Positions 8,663-16,336 of a DNA stretch of 64,000 bases are shown piece by piece. Below the pieces are notes generated by a model. It made no database searches. It was not told where the DNA came from and was given only the letters and a program-made list of their open reading frames with translations. The position numbers and the translations under genes were made by a program. This DNA comes from Nonomuraea turcica (GTDB lineage: Bacteria > Actinomycetota > Actinomycetes > Streptosporangiales > Streptosporangiaceae): NCBI RefSeq assembly GCF_030718205.1, contig NZ_JAUZQF010000040.1:1-64000 (forward strand), written 5' to 3'. How positions within the stretch are numbered: position 1 is the stretch's first letter; the number at the start of each line of letters is the position of its first letter.

Positions 8663-9573
8663 CGGATGTCCGCGGAGTTGCAGGCCGTGCCGTTGTTGTC
8701 GACGTCGGGGTACCACGAGTATTCCTCGTGCGTGCCCTTGTGGTAGGGGCCGTAGCCGGCCGCCACGGCCTCCTTGCAGGTGGCGTAGCGGCGGCCGGGG
8801 GTGCGGCCGGCGTTGGTCGCGGGGTTCGTCACGCCGGGGTTCGTCCCCGTGCCACCGGTGCTCCCTGTGGTGCCAGGGGTCCCCGTGGTGCCGGTCGTCC
8901 CGCTTGTCCCGGTCGTGCCGGGGGGCGTGGCCGGCGCGCTGCTGCCGAGGGAGTCAGTGGGCGCGGGGGTGCCGCTCGCCACCGGGCCGAGCAGACGGGA
9001 GGACAGCGCGCGGGCCTCAGCCTCGGTGTACCCGGCGATGCTCATGCTGTCGCCGTCCATGCTCTGGGTGACGATGGGCGCGGCCAGCACGATCTTGGGC
9101 TGGTCGGGTTGCTCGGGCGCCAGCACGACCGCCACCTGTCGCTGCTCGGCCACCAACTCGTCGATGAGCTGGACCAGCCGCTCCTTGAACGCCGGCGCGA
9201 TCGCGATGCGCACGGAGTATTGGCCGTCCTTCTCGCGCACCGGCTCGATCTGCTGGACGGCGCCGACGGTGACGCCGTCCTCCAGCAGGTAGCAGGTCTT
9301 CTGCGGCTCGTCCAGCACGGCCGGATCGCCCGGGCACGGCGCGGGCTTGGTCTCCCTGACCGGGGCGAAGTGGATGGGCACGGGCAGGCGGTGCGGCGGC
9401 GTGCCGCCTAACAGCGGCGTGTCGGGATTTTGCGTCATCAGCACGGCGACCGTGCCGGCCACGCCTGCGACGAGCACGACGAGGACCAGCGAGACGATCA
9501 ACACGATGGTGGTGAGTCTGCTGGCCTTCGGCTCCCCCGGGTCCGCGAGTGGCGGCTCTTCCGGCTTGTCCAT
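8659..9573 (-). CDS. Membrane-anchored SecDF-P1-like protein with excalibur domain
   Basis: A 304-residue envelope protein. Residues about 20-48 form one membrane helix after a short acidic cytoplasmic tail. Residues about 85-195 look like the SecD/SecF P1 head subdomain (LLEDGVTVGAVQQIEP, then SIAGYTEAEARALSSRLL). A Thr/Gly-rich linker (about 215-250) follows, then a C-terminal excalibur calcium-binding motif (CKEAVAAGYGPYHKG, DVDNNGTACN). It is not a SecD translocase subunit, because the six-helix membrane domain is absent. The linker suggests a cell-wall-spanning display of the excalibur domain. Function unknown. The ATG at 9573 is used. Confidence 0.75.
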   Translation of the reverse strand: MDKPEEPPLADPGEPKASRLTTIVLIVSLVLVVLVAGVAGTVAVLMTQNPDTPLLGGTPPHRLPVPIHFAPVRETKPAPCPGDPAVLDEPQKTCYLLEDGVTVGAVQQIEPVREKDGQYSVRIAIAPAFKERLVQLIDELVAEQRQVAVVLAPEQPDQPKIVLAAPIVTQSMDGDSMSIAGYTEAEARALSSRLLGPVASGTPAPTDSLGSSAPATPPGTTGTSGTTGTTGTPGTTGSTGGTGTNPGVTNPATNAGRTPGRRYATCKEAVAAGYGPYHKGTHEEYSWYPDVDNNGTACNSADIR

Positions 9574-9631
9574 CGATGACGTTTCCCATCCTGATGTTCG
9601 GGCTGCCGGTGAGCCTATCGAGGACAGGCCT

Positions 9632-9643
9632 TACCGAGGTAAT
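9632..9643. promoter_or_regulatory. Perfect palindrome TTACCGAGGTAA upstream of ald
   Basis: A 12-bp perfect dyad in the 147-bp divergent region between the excalibur protein and alanine dehydrogenase genes. It could be an operator for an Lrp/AldR-like or other regulator of ald. The assignment rests on symmetry and position alone. Confidence 0.35.
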
Positions 9644-9720
9644 CAGCCGGAGCATCCCCGTTCAACCGCCCCTGTGGAGGAAGAATGAAAGAAGGATCCC
9701 GAATGGACGGGAGTTGTTCC

Positions 9721-10836
9721 ATGAAGATCGGCGTTCCTCTAGAAGTCAAGAACAGCGAATATCGGGTGGCGCTCACCCCAGCGGGGGTGAACGAGCTGGT
9801 GCGCCACGACCATCAGGTCTACGTCGAGCGGGGGGCCGGCGAAGGGTCGTCGATCCCCGACTCCTACTACGCCGCGGCTGGCGCCGTCATCGTGCCCACG
9901 GCCGACGAGGTGTGGGGCGCGAGCGACCTGATCATGAAGGTAAAGGAGCCGATGCCGGAGGAGTACCACCGGCTGCGCAAGGGGCAGGTGCTCTTCACGT
10001 ATCTGCATCTGGCCGCTTCCCAAGCGTGCACGCGGGCGCTGCTCGACTCGGGCTGCACCGCGGTCGCGTACGAGACCGTGCAGACCCCGGACGGCGCGCT
10101 GCCGCTGCTCGCGCCCATGTCCGAGGTGGCGGGCCGGCTGGCGCCGCAGGTGGGGGCCTACCACCTGATGCGCTCGGCGGGCGGCAGGGGCGTGCTGATG
10201 GGCGGCGTCTCCGGCGTGCACGCGGCGCGCGTCGTGGTCATCGGGGCCGGCGTGTCCGGCATGAACGCCGCCGCCATCGCCCTCGGCATGCAGGCCGAGG
10301 TGCTGCTGCTCGACAAGAACATCGACAAACTGCGCCAGGCGGACATGATCTACCAGGGGCACCTGCAGACGGTCGCCTCCAACATGCTGGAGATCGAGCG
10401 TGCGGTCCTGGAGGCGGACCTGGTCATCGGCGCGGTGCTGGTGCCCGGCGCCAAGGCGCCCGAGCTGGTGAGCAACGACCTGGTCAGCCGGATGAAGCCG
10501 GGCTCGGTGCTGGTGGACATCTCGATCGACCAGGGCGGCTGCTTCGCGGACTCGCGGCCGACCACGCACGGGGAGCCGACGTACCGGGTGCACGACTCGA
10601 TCTTCTACTGCGTGGCCAACATGCCGGGGGCCGTGCCGCACACCTCGACGTTCGCGCTGACGAACGTCACGTTGCCGTACGCGCTGGCCATGGCCAACCT
10701 GGGCTGGCGGCAGGCCATGCGCGAGGACGCGGCGCTCGCGCTCGGTCTGAGCAGCCACGAGGGCCATCTGACCAGCCAGCCCGTGGCCGAGGCGCACGGG
10801 CTGGAGTGGACGCCGTCGGAGGCGGTGCTGGGCTGA
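9721..10836 (+). CDS. ald: Alanine dehydrogenase
   Basis: NAD-dependent L-alanine dehydrogenase, interconverting L-alanine and pyruvate plus ammonium in the cytoplasm. Starting at the ATG at 9721 gives 371 residues, the usual family length, opening MKIGVPLEVKNSEYRVALTP. Visible are the EYRVALTP N-terminal motif, the VKEP substrate loop (about 72-75), active-site His in YLHLA near 96, the Rossmann stretch VVVIGAGVSGMNAA (about 170-183) and the C-terminal NVTLPYALAMANLGW. An upstream in-frame ATG at 9685 has a stronger Shine-Dalgarno (GGAGGA) and would add 12 residues, so the exact start is open. Role: nitrogen or redox balancing. Confidence 0.95.
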   Translation: MKIGVPLEVKNSEYRVALTPAGVNELVRHDHQVYVERGAGEGSSIPDSYYAAAGAVIVPTADEVWGASDLIMKVKEPMPEEYHRLRKGQVLFTYLHLAASQACTRALLDSGCTAVAYETVQTPDGALPLLAPMSEVAGRLAPQVGAYHLMRSAGGRGVLMGGVSGVHAARVVVIGAGVSGMNAAAIALGMQAEVLLLDKNIDKLRQADMIYQGHLQTVASNMLEIERAVLEADLVIGAVLVPGAKAPELVSNDLVSRMKPGSVLVDISIDQGGCFADSRPTTHGEPTYRVHDSIFYCVANMPGAVPHTSTFALTNVTLPYALAMANLGWRQAMREDAALALGLSSHEGHLTSQPVAEAHGLEWTPSEAVLG

Positions 10837-10857
10837 CACCCGGCACCGCGGGCTCCG

Positions 10858-11568
10858 CTACTGCTGGGACTGGCTCGGCGACGGGGAGGCGGTCCCCGTC
10901 GGCTGCTGCTGCTGGCCCGTGGGCTCGGGCGGCAGCGGAGCCTGGTCGGCCGTGGTCGTGATGGCGTCGGCGCCGCCGCACGTGGCGCCCGGCTCCGGCG
11001 TGTCAGCGCCGTTCTGGTAGCGCTTGATGAACGCCCCGAGCTTCGGGTCGTCCGGGCTGTTCAGCTTGAGCTGGTGACCCCATGATGACACGACGATCGG
11101 TGCGGGCAGGTTGGGGAACGGGCTCATCAGCATGTATTCCTGGTTGCCCGTGGACGCGGCCACTTCCTTCAGCTTGTCGACCTGCGCCTTGGGCAGGTCG
11201 GGCCGGTAGGTGATCCAGGAGGCGCCGTGCTCCATCGAGTGCACGGCGTGCTCCGGGTGGATCGGCTTGTCGTAGATCGCGCACTGCTGCCAGTAGTTGT
11301 TGTGCTCGCCACCCACCGGCGGGGTCTCCTTGTAGGTGACGGCGTTCCACACGTGCTGGCCGGCCTCGTACTTGTAGTTGGCCACGGCGTCCAGCGAGGT
11401 CTTCCGAGCCTGGTCGATCAGGTAATAGCCGACCACGCCGACGAGCAACACGATGATCAGCCCGCCCGTTCCCCACATGAGCAGCGCGGCGCGGCGTTGT
11501 TTGCGCTTCTGCTCGGCCCGCATCTGCTGCAGATGCTCGCGCCTTGCCTGCGCCTTCTCCTTCGTCAT
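10858..11568 (-). CDS. DUF3105 membrane protein
   Basis: A 236-residue protein with a basic N-terminus, one membrane helix (about 30-50) and an extracytoplasmic DUF3105 domain (about 70-205). Family hallmarks are visible: PPVGGEHNNYWQQCAIYDKP and EHAVHSMEHGASWITY, rich in His and Trp and possibly metal-binding. The C-terminal 25 residues are Pro/Gln/Ser-rich. DUF3105 genes often sit beside DUF305 genes in actinomycetes, and here the DUF305 gene is divergent 120 bp away. Function unknown. It converges on ald with a 21-bp gap and no obvious terminator. Confidence 0.85.
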   Translation of the reverse strand: MTKEKAQARREHLQQMRAEQKRKQRRAALLMWGTGGLIIVLLVGVVGYYLIDQARKTSLDAVANYKYEAGQHVWNAVTYKETPPVGGEHNNYWQQCAIYDKPIHPEHAVHSMEHGASWITYRPDLPKAQVDKLKEVAASTGNQEYMLMSPFPNLPAPIVVSSWGHQLKLNSPDDPKLGAFIKRYQNGADTPEPGATCGGADAITTTADQAPLPPEPTGQQQQPTGTASPSPSQSQQ

Positions 11569-11688
11569 CGTTCCTCCATCGGCGTACCAACAGGGGTCAC
11601 CTTATGCCCTCCGGCCGTATGCGGAGAATAAGACCGGTGTAAGCGTGCGATCACGGGCGCGCGTGCAGGTGGGTACGCTGGACGAGCC

Positions 11689-12321
11689 ATGAAAAAGCCC
11701 GTCAGGAATCCACTCCTTGTCGTCTGCGGCGTGCTGGTGCTCGCCGCAGCCGCATTTCTGCTGTTCGGCCGAGCGGGCACGCCGGGCGACTCCTCGCCCG
11801 AGGCCGGATTCGCCCGCGACATGGCCGCGCACCACGCGCAGGCCGTGGACATGGCGTTCACGATCAGGGACAAGGGCCCCGCCAAGGAAGTCAGGAATCT
11901 GGCCTTCGACATCATCAACACCCAGGCCAACCAGCGTGGCATGTTCCTCGGCTGGCTGCAGCAGTGGGAGCTGGGCCAGGCGAGCGACCAGCGGCCGATG
12001 GCCTGGATGAGCGGCCACGGGCACGGCGGCGCCACGGCGGCGCCCGGCACCATGCCCGGCATGGCCACGCCCGAGGAGCTGACCAAGCTCAAGCAAGCGC
12101 AGGGCACGCAGGCCGAGATCCTCTTCCTGCAGTTGATGATCCGCCATCACGAGGGCGGCGTGGAGATGGCCGAGGGCTTGCTCAAGCTGTCCACCCGGCC
12201 GGAGGTCGTCAGCATGGCGCAGAAGATCGTCCAGGGGCAGAGCGGCGAGATCAAGCTCATGACGGACATGCTGCGCCAGCGTGGCGCCCAGCCTTATCCG
12301 TCGATACTCCAACCTCAGTGA
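11689..12321 (+). CDS. DUF305 protein (exported, ferritin-like helical fold)
   Basis: A 210-residue protein with an uncleaved anchor or signal sequence (about 8-27) followed by a DUF305 domain. The two diagnostic His clusters are present: MAAHHAQAVDMA near residue 45 and MIRHHEGGVEMAEG near 148, which in this family suggest a metal-binding four-helix bundle outside the membrane. A Gly/His/Met-rich loop (SGHGHGGATAAPGTMPGM) separates them and could bind copper (inference). Its stop codon overlaps the start of the next gene by one base (TGATG), so translation is coupled. It is divergent from a DUF3105 gene. Confidence 0.88.
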   Translation: MKKPVRNPLLVVCGVLVLAAAAFLLFGRAGTPGDSSPEAGFARDMAAHHAQAVDMAFTIRDKGPAKEVRNLAFDIINTQANQRGMFLGWLQQWELGQASDQRPMAWMSGHGHGGATAAPGTMPGMATPEELTKLKQAQGTQAEILFLQLMIRHHEGGVEMAEGLLKLSTRPEVVSMAQKIVQGQSGEIKLMTDMLRQRGAQPYPSILQPQ

Positions 12322-13763
12322 TGGACGCCGACGCGATCGTCGTCGGCTCTGGGCCCAACGGGCTGGTCGCCGCGGTCACGCTGGCCCGTGCCGGACGCAA
12401 GGTGCTGCTGCTGGAGGCGGCCGAACGGTTCGGCGGCGGGCTGCGCTCCGGCGAGCTGACCCTGCCGGGGCGGGTGCACGACTTCGGGGCGACCGTCATG
12501 GCGATGGCGCTGGCCTCGCCGGCGTTCCGCCGGCTCGGCCTCGAAGGCGGCGCGTTTCGCAAGGGGGGCGAGTCCCTCAGGGGGGTGGAGTTCGTCCATC
12601 CCGCGGTGCCCGCGGCCCATCCGCTGGACGACCGTCCCGCCGTGCTCGTGCACCGCGACCCGCGCCGCACCGCCGAGGCGCTCGGGCGGGACGCGGGCGC
12701 GTGGCTGGCCACCGCCGGCGCGGCGGCGCGAGCCGGGCTTCCGCTGGTGGATCTGCTGCTCGAGCCCTTGGGGCCGTGGCACGTGCCGCCGCGGGCGTTC
12801 GCGCAGGCGGCCAGATTCGGGCTCGCGGGCGCGCTGCCCGCCACGACGTTCGCGCGGCGGGCCTTCCGCACCGTGGAAGCGCGCGCGCTGATCGCGGGCA
12901 TGGCCGCGCATGCCATGCTCGACCTGCGCTCCCCCATCACCGCCGGATACGGCCTGATGCTGGCGTCTCTGGCTCACCTGGTGGGCTGGCCGCTGGTGCG
13001 GGGCGGGTCCCAGGTGCTGGCCGACGCCCTCGTGGCCGAGCTCAGAGCGCTGGGCGGGGAGGCGGTCGCCGGGCACCGGGTGCGCCGCCTGGCCGAGCTG
13101 TCCGCGCCGACCGTGGTGCTCGACGTGACACCCCGGCAGCTCATCGCCATGGCCGACCTGCCTGCGGGCTACCGCCGGCGGCTCGAACGCTTCCGCTACG
13201 GGCCCGGGGTGTTCAAGGTGGACTGGGCGCTGGACGGGCCCGTGCCGTGGCGGGAACCGGCGGTGGCGGGCGCGGGCACGGTGCACCTGGGCGGGACGCT
13301 GGAGGAGATCGCGCTCAGCGAGGCGGAGACGGCGGCGGGGCGGCATTCGCCGCGTCCGTACGTGCTCCTCGTCCAGCCGTACGCGGCCGACCCGACCAGG
13401 GGCGGGCACACGCTCTGGGCGTACTGCCACGTTCCCAACGGGTCGGCGGTGGACATGACGGACGCCATCGAGACGCAGATCGAGCGGTTTGCGCCGGGGT
13501 TCCGTGACCGTGTGCTGGCCAGGCACACGATGGGGCCGGCGGATTTGGAAGCGGCCAATCCGAACCTGGTGGGGGGCGACATCGGGGGTGGGCTGGCGAG
13601 CCTGACCCAGTTCCTGCGCCGCCCTGTGTGGTCCCCCGCCCCGTGGCGCACGCCGCTTCCCGGAGTGTTCCTGTGCTCGGCCTCAACGCCGCCGGGGGCC
13701 GGGGCGCACGGAATGGGCGGCTGGCAGGCCGCCCGCCTGGCCCTCCGCCCTCGCACGCCGTGA
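12321..13763 (+). CDS. NAD(P)/FAD-dependent oxidoreductase, phytoene-desaturase-like
   Basis: A 480-residue flavoprotein. The N-terminal dinucleotide-binding motif VVGSGPNGLVAAVTLARAGR (about 7-26) followed by the acidic LLLEA strand and RFGGGLRS matches the phytoene dehydrogenase/amine oxidase superfamily. The C-terminal FAD motif appears as LCSASTPPGAGAHGMGGW. It probably oxidises or isomerises an unknown lipid-like or terpenoid substrate. No carotenoid genes are nearby, so a carotenoid role is not supported. The ATG overlaps the DUF305 stop by one base. The frame also runs open upstream through the DUF305 gene, but the Rossmann motif fixes this start. Confidence 0.85.
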   Translation: MDADAIVVGSGPNGLVAAVTLARAGRKVLLLEAAERFGGGLRSGELTLPGRVHDFGATVMAMALASPAFRRLGLEGGAFRKGGESLRGVEFVHPAVPAAHPLDDRPAVLVHRDPRRTAEALGRDAGAWLATAGAAARAGLPLVDLLLEPLGPWHVPPRAFAQAARFGLAGALPATTFARRAFRTVEARALIAGMAAHAMLDLRSPITAGYGLMLASLAHLVGWPLVRGGSQVLADALVAELRALGGEAVAGHRVRRLAELSAPTVVLDVTPRQLIAMADLPAGYRRRLERFRYGPGVFKVDWALDGPVPWREPAVAGAGTVHLGGTLEEIALSEAETAAGRHSPRPYVLLVQPYAADPTRGGHTLWAYCHVPNGSAVDMTDAIETQIERFAPGFRDRVLARHTMGPADLEAANPNLVGGDIGGGLASLTQFLRRPVWSPAPWRTPLPGVFLCSASTPPGAGAHGMGGWQAARLALRPRTP

Positions 13764-13956
13764 CGCTTCCCGGCCCCGGGTAGCGCGCACTCCGCCGGGT
13801 GCCGGGATCGCGCCCTCCGCCGGTTCCCCCACGCACGACACGCAGCGGAGCACCGCAAACGGCACCCCAGCCGCGCACGACACGTACCTCCGCGCCTTGC
13901 GCCGGTGCGGCTGGAGGTGGTGCGGTGGGAGGTGCACGACACGAGGTGCGCCACGC

Positions 13957-14068
13957 CAGTTGCGCCACGCCAGTTGCGGCACGCCAGTTGCGGCACGCCA
14001 GTTGCGGCACGCCAGTTGCGGCACGCCAGTTGCGGCACGGCAGTTGCGGCACGGCAGTTGCGCCAGCG
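13957..14068. repeat. Sub-block: 8 tandem copies of CAGTTGCGGCACGC
   Basis: Copies start at 13957, 13971, 13985, 13999, 14013, 14027, 14041 and 14055, exactly 14 bp apart. They differ only at G/C positions (TGCGCC versus TGCGGC, ACGC versus ACGG). The homogeneity points to recent local amplification. Confidence 0.95.
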
Positions 14069-14228
14069 CCGCGCCAGGTGCGCGACACCAGGTGTGCGAC
14101 CCAGGTGCGCCACGCGAAGTGCGCCATGGGAGGGTGCGGCGCGAGGTGGACGGCGCCAGTTGCGCGACGCCAGGTGCGCGACACGAGCTGCGCGACGCCA
14201 GGTGCGCGACACGAGCTGCGCGACGACG

Positions 14229-14264
14229 GGTGAAATACGCGAGATGCGCGACGCCACGTGCGCG
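14229..14264. repeat. 36-bp direct repeat, left copy
   Basis: A 36-bp segment beginning GGTGAAATACGCGAGATGCG. It is identical to 14534-14569. The pair brackets the 18-copy AGCAGCGCGACGCG block, as expected if the block expanded inside a duplicated segment or moved by unequal crossing-over. Confidence 0.95.
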
Positions 14265-14280
14265 CCACGTGCGCGGGGCG

Positions 14281-14532
14281 AGCAGCGCGGCGCGAGCAGC
14301 GCGGGGCGAGCAGCGCGGCGCGAGCAGCGCGGCGCGAGCAGCGCGGCGCGAGCAGCGCGGCGCGAGCAGCGCGGCGCGAGCAGCGCGACGCGAGCAGCGC
14401 GGCGCGAGCAGCGCGACGCGAGCAGCGCGACGCGAGCAGCGCGACGCGAGCAGCGCGACGCGAGCAGCGCGACGCGAGCAGCGCGACGCGAGCAGCGCGA
14501 CGCGAGCAGCGCGACGCGAGCAGCGCGACGCC
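14281..14532. repeat. Sub-block: 18 tandem copies of AGCAGCGCGRCGCG
   Basis: Eighteen contiguous 14-bp units start at 14281 and then every 14 bp to 14519. The first half mostly reads AGCAGCGCGGCGCG and the second half AGCAGCGCGACGCG. Each unit contains GCGC-GAGCA-GCGC, so each can fold into a small hairpin on either strand. Confidence 0.95.
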
Positions 14533-14533
14533 A

Positions 14534-14569
14534 GGTGAAATACGCGAGATGCGCGACGCCACGTGCGCG
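14534..14569. repeat. 36-bp direct repeat, right copy
   Basis: Identical over 36 bp to 14229-14264, at a distance of 305 bp. Two further array units follow at 14574 and 14588 before the array ends. Confidence 0.95.
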
Positions 14570-14651
14570 GCGCGAGCAGCGCGGCGCGAGCAGCGCGAGC
14601 CATGCAGCGCTCAAGGCCGGGCCAGGTCGACGCGAGCCGGGGCGGGTGGCG

Positions 14652-15710
14652 TCAGGAGCCGGCGGCCTGCATCTCCTCGGCGATGGCGGCGGCGAAGGCG
14701 TCCACGTCGGCCTCCGTCGTGTCGAAGGCGCACATCCACCGCACCTCCCCCGTCGCCTCGTTCCACGTGTAGAACCGGAACCGCTTCTGCAGCCGCTCCG
14801 TCACGTCCCTGGGCAGGACGGCGAAAACGGCGTTGGCCTCCACGGGCCGGGGCAGCGTGACGCCGGGGATGTCGCGCACGGCCTCGGCCAGGCGCCGCCC
14901 CATGGCGTTGGCCCGGCGCGCGTTCCGCAGCCACAGATCTCCCGACAGCAGGGCCTCGAACTGGGCCGACACGAAGCGCATTTTCGACGACAGCTGCATG
15001 AACGTCTTGCGGATGTAGTCCACGCCGGTCGCGGCCGAGGGGTTCAGCACGACCACGGCCTCGCCGTACAGGAGCCCGATCTTGGTGCCGCCGAAGGACA
15101 GCACGTCCACGCCGGCGTCCGTGGTGAGCGCCCGCATCGGCACGTCCAGCGCCGCCGCCGCGTTCGTCAGGCGGGAGCCGTCGAGGTGGACCAGCAGGCC
15201 GAGCTCGTGGGCGTGCGCGCAGATGGCGGCGATCTCGCCGGGTGTGTAGAGGGTGCCCAGCTCGGTGGTGTTCGAGATGGACACCACCCGTGGCTGGGCT
15301 CGGTGTACGTCGCCGAAGCCCCACGCCTGCCGGTCGATCAGCTCGGGCGTCAGCTTGCCGTCGGGTGTGGGGACGGTCAGGAGCTTGATGCCCCCGGCAA
15401 CCTCGGGGGCGCCGCCCTCGTCGGTGTTGATGTGGGCGCTCTCGGCGCAGATGACCGCCTCCCAGTGCGCGGTCATGGCGCGCAGGGAGACGACGTTCGC
15501 GGCCGTGCCGTTGAAGACGGGCCACGCCTGCGCCTGCTCGCCGAAGTGCTGCCGGAAGACGTCCTGCAGAGCCTCGGTGTACACGTCGTCGCCGTAGGAG
15601 ATCTGGTGGCCGCCGTTGGCGGTCGCGATGGCCTGGAGGATCTCGGGGTGCACGCCCGCGTAGTTGTCGCTGGCGAACGCCTTGTGCTGGGGGTCGTGCC
15701 GGGGAATCAA
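14652..15710 (-). CDS. Low-specificity L-threonine aldolase
   Basis: A 352-residue PLP enzyme of the beta-eliminating lyase family that cleaves threonine or allo-threonine to glycine and acetaldehyde in the cytoplasm. Visible: the FASDNYAGVHPEIL N-terminus, HLDGSRLTNAAAAL, and the PLP lysine in SFGGTKIGLLYGEA (near residue 215). The start is TTG at 15710, chosen because it overlaps the stop of the upstream SDR gene (TTGA, 4-nt overlap) and gives the usual family length. The frame is open further upstream but reads noise there. It is the last gene of a coupled operon with an SDR and a DUF6421 gene. Confidence 0.88.
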   Translation of the reverse strand: MIPRHDPQHKAFASDNYAGVHPEILQAIATANGGHQISYGDDVYTEALQDVFRQHFGEQAQAWPVFNGTAANVVSLRAMTAHWEAVICAESAHINTDEGGAPEVAGGIKLLTVPTPDGKLTPELIDRQAWGFGDVHRAQPRVVSISNTTELGTLYTPGEIAAICAHAHELGLLVHLDGSRLTNAAAALDVPMRALTTDAGVDVLSFGGTKIGLLYGEAVVVLNPSAATGVDYIRKTFMQLSSKMRFVSAQFEALLSGDLWLRNARRANAMGRRLAEAVRDIPGVTLPRPVEANAVFAVLPRDVTERLQKRFRFYTWNEATGEVRWMCAFDTTEADVDAFAAAIAEEMQAAGS

Positions 15711-16336
15711 GAAGTGAGGTCCAATCGGGTGCCGTTGAGCTCGGCGGCCGGGCGGTCGTACAGGCCGCCGATCGCCGCCGCGAGGTCGTTGACGTCGGTG
15801 AAACCGGGGAAGCGCCCGTCCGGTTTGGCGGCCCGCATGGCGTCGTTGACCAGGGCCTTGACGACGAGGATCACCGCTGCGCTGTCCGTGCCGGACAGGG
15901 CGTCGGCGAGCGACAGCGTCCACGCCTCCGCCGCAGCCTTGGCCGCAGAGTAAACGGCGCCGCCGGCGGTCGGCCGTTCGGCCGCCTTGGCGGAGACGAT
16001 CACGAAGCGGCCGTTGTCGCTGCGGCGCAGCAGCGGCTCGAAGGCCAGCGACACGTGCTGGAGCGTACGGATCAGCAGGTCGTGCAGGACGTCCCAGTCC
16101 TCGAGGTCGGTCTCGGCGAACGTGCTCGCCCCGCGCCACCCGCCGACCAGGTGCACCACGCCGTCCACCCGGCCGTGCTCGCGGTCGATCCGCTCCGCCA
16201 GGCTCTGTACGGCCGCGCGGTCGAGCAGGTCGACGTCGTCCTTGTCGACACCGATCACGGTGTGGCCATTTTTCCGGAAAAATCCGGAAACGGCCTCACC
16301 TGTGGGCCCTCCAGCCCCGGTAACCAGAATGATCAT
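15707..16336 (-). CDS. SDR-family oxidoreductase
   Basis: A 209-residue short-chain dehydrogenase/reductase, short for the family. It shows the nucleotide motif TGAGGPTGEAV (about 6-16), an acidic residue at the end of the second strand (VDKDDVDL, suggesting NAD preference), and the catalytic YSAAK (near residue 131). The middle gene of the DUF6421 operon, it overlaps the upstream gene by 4 bp and the threonine aldolase start by 4 bp. It may reduce or oxidise the product or substrate of the aldolase step, such as a beta-hydroxy amino acid or an aldehyde. The substrate is unknown. Confidence 0.88.
   Translation of the reverse strand: MIILVTGAGGPTGEAVSGFFRKNGHTVIGVDKDDVDLLDRAAVQSLAERIDREHGRVDGVVHLVGGWRGASTFAETDLEDWDVLHDLLIRTLQHVSLAFEPLLRRSDNGRFVIVSAKAAERPTAGGAVYSAAKAAAEAWTLSLADALSGTDSAAVILVVKALVNDAMRAAKPDGRFPGFTDVNDLAAAIGGLYDRPAAELNGTRLDLTS

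Larger units (their letters stand above)
13914..14602. repeat. 14-bp tandem repeat array (about 49 units) between convergent genes
   Basis: Almost the whole 0.9-kb gap between the convergent FAD oxidoreductase and threonine aldolase genes is a minisatellite with a 14-bp pitch. Units follow a loose consensus (G/C)AGNTGCGCGACGC. Three blocks are visible: degenerate units at 13914-13956 and 14069-14280, a homogeneous CAGTTGCGGCACGC block (13957-14068), and a homogeneous AGCAGCGCGACGCG block (14281-14532, with two more copies at 14574 and 14588). The pitch holds almost without interruption, with a few 11-, 13- and 20-nt steps. A period of 14 is not a multiple of 3, so long open frames on both strands are by-products. 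13764-13913 holds nothing else I recognise. Confidence 0.95.

Noticed and set aside
13914..14602. CRISPR array
   Set aside because: Units abut directly with no unique spacers, the unit is only 14 bp, and no cas genes are present.
13196..14614. Long open frames on both strands through the 14-bp array, some predicting Arg/Ala/Ser-rich repeat proteins of 300-470 residues
   Set aside because: The 14-bp period is not a multiple of 3, frames on both strands are open only because the repeat lacks stop codons, and the minus-strand frames run into the real FAD oxidoreductase gene.
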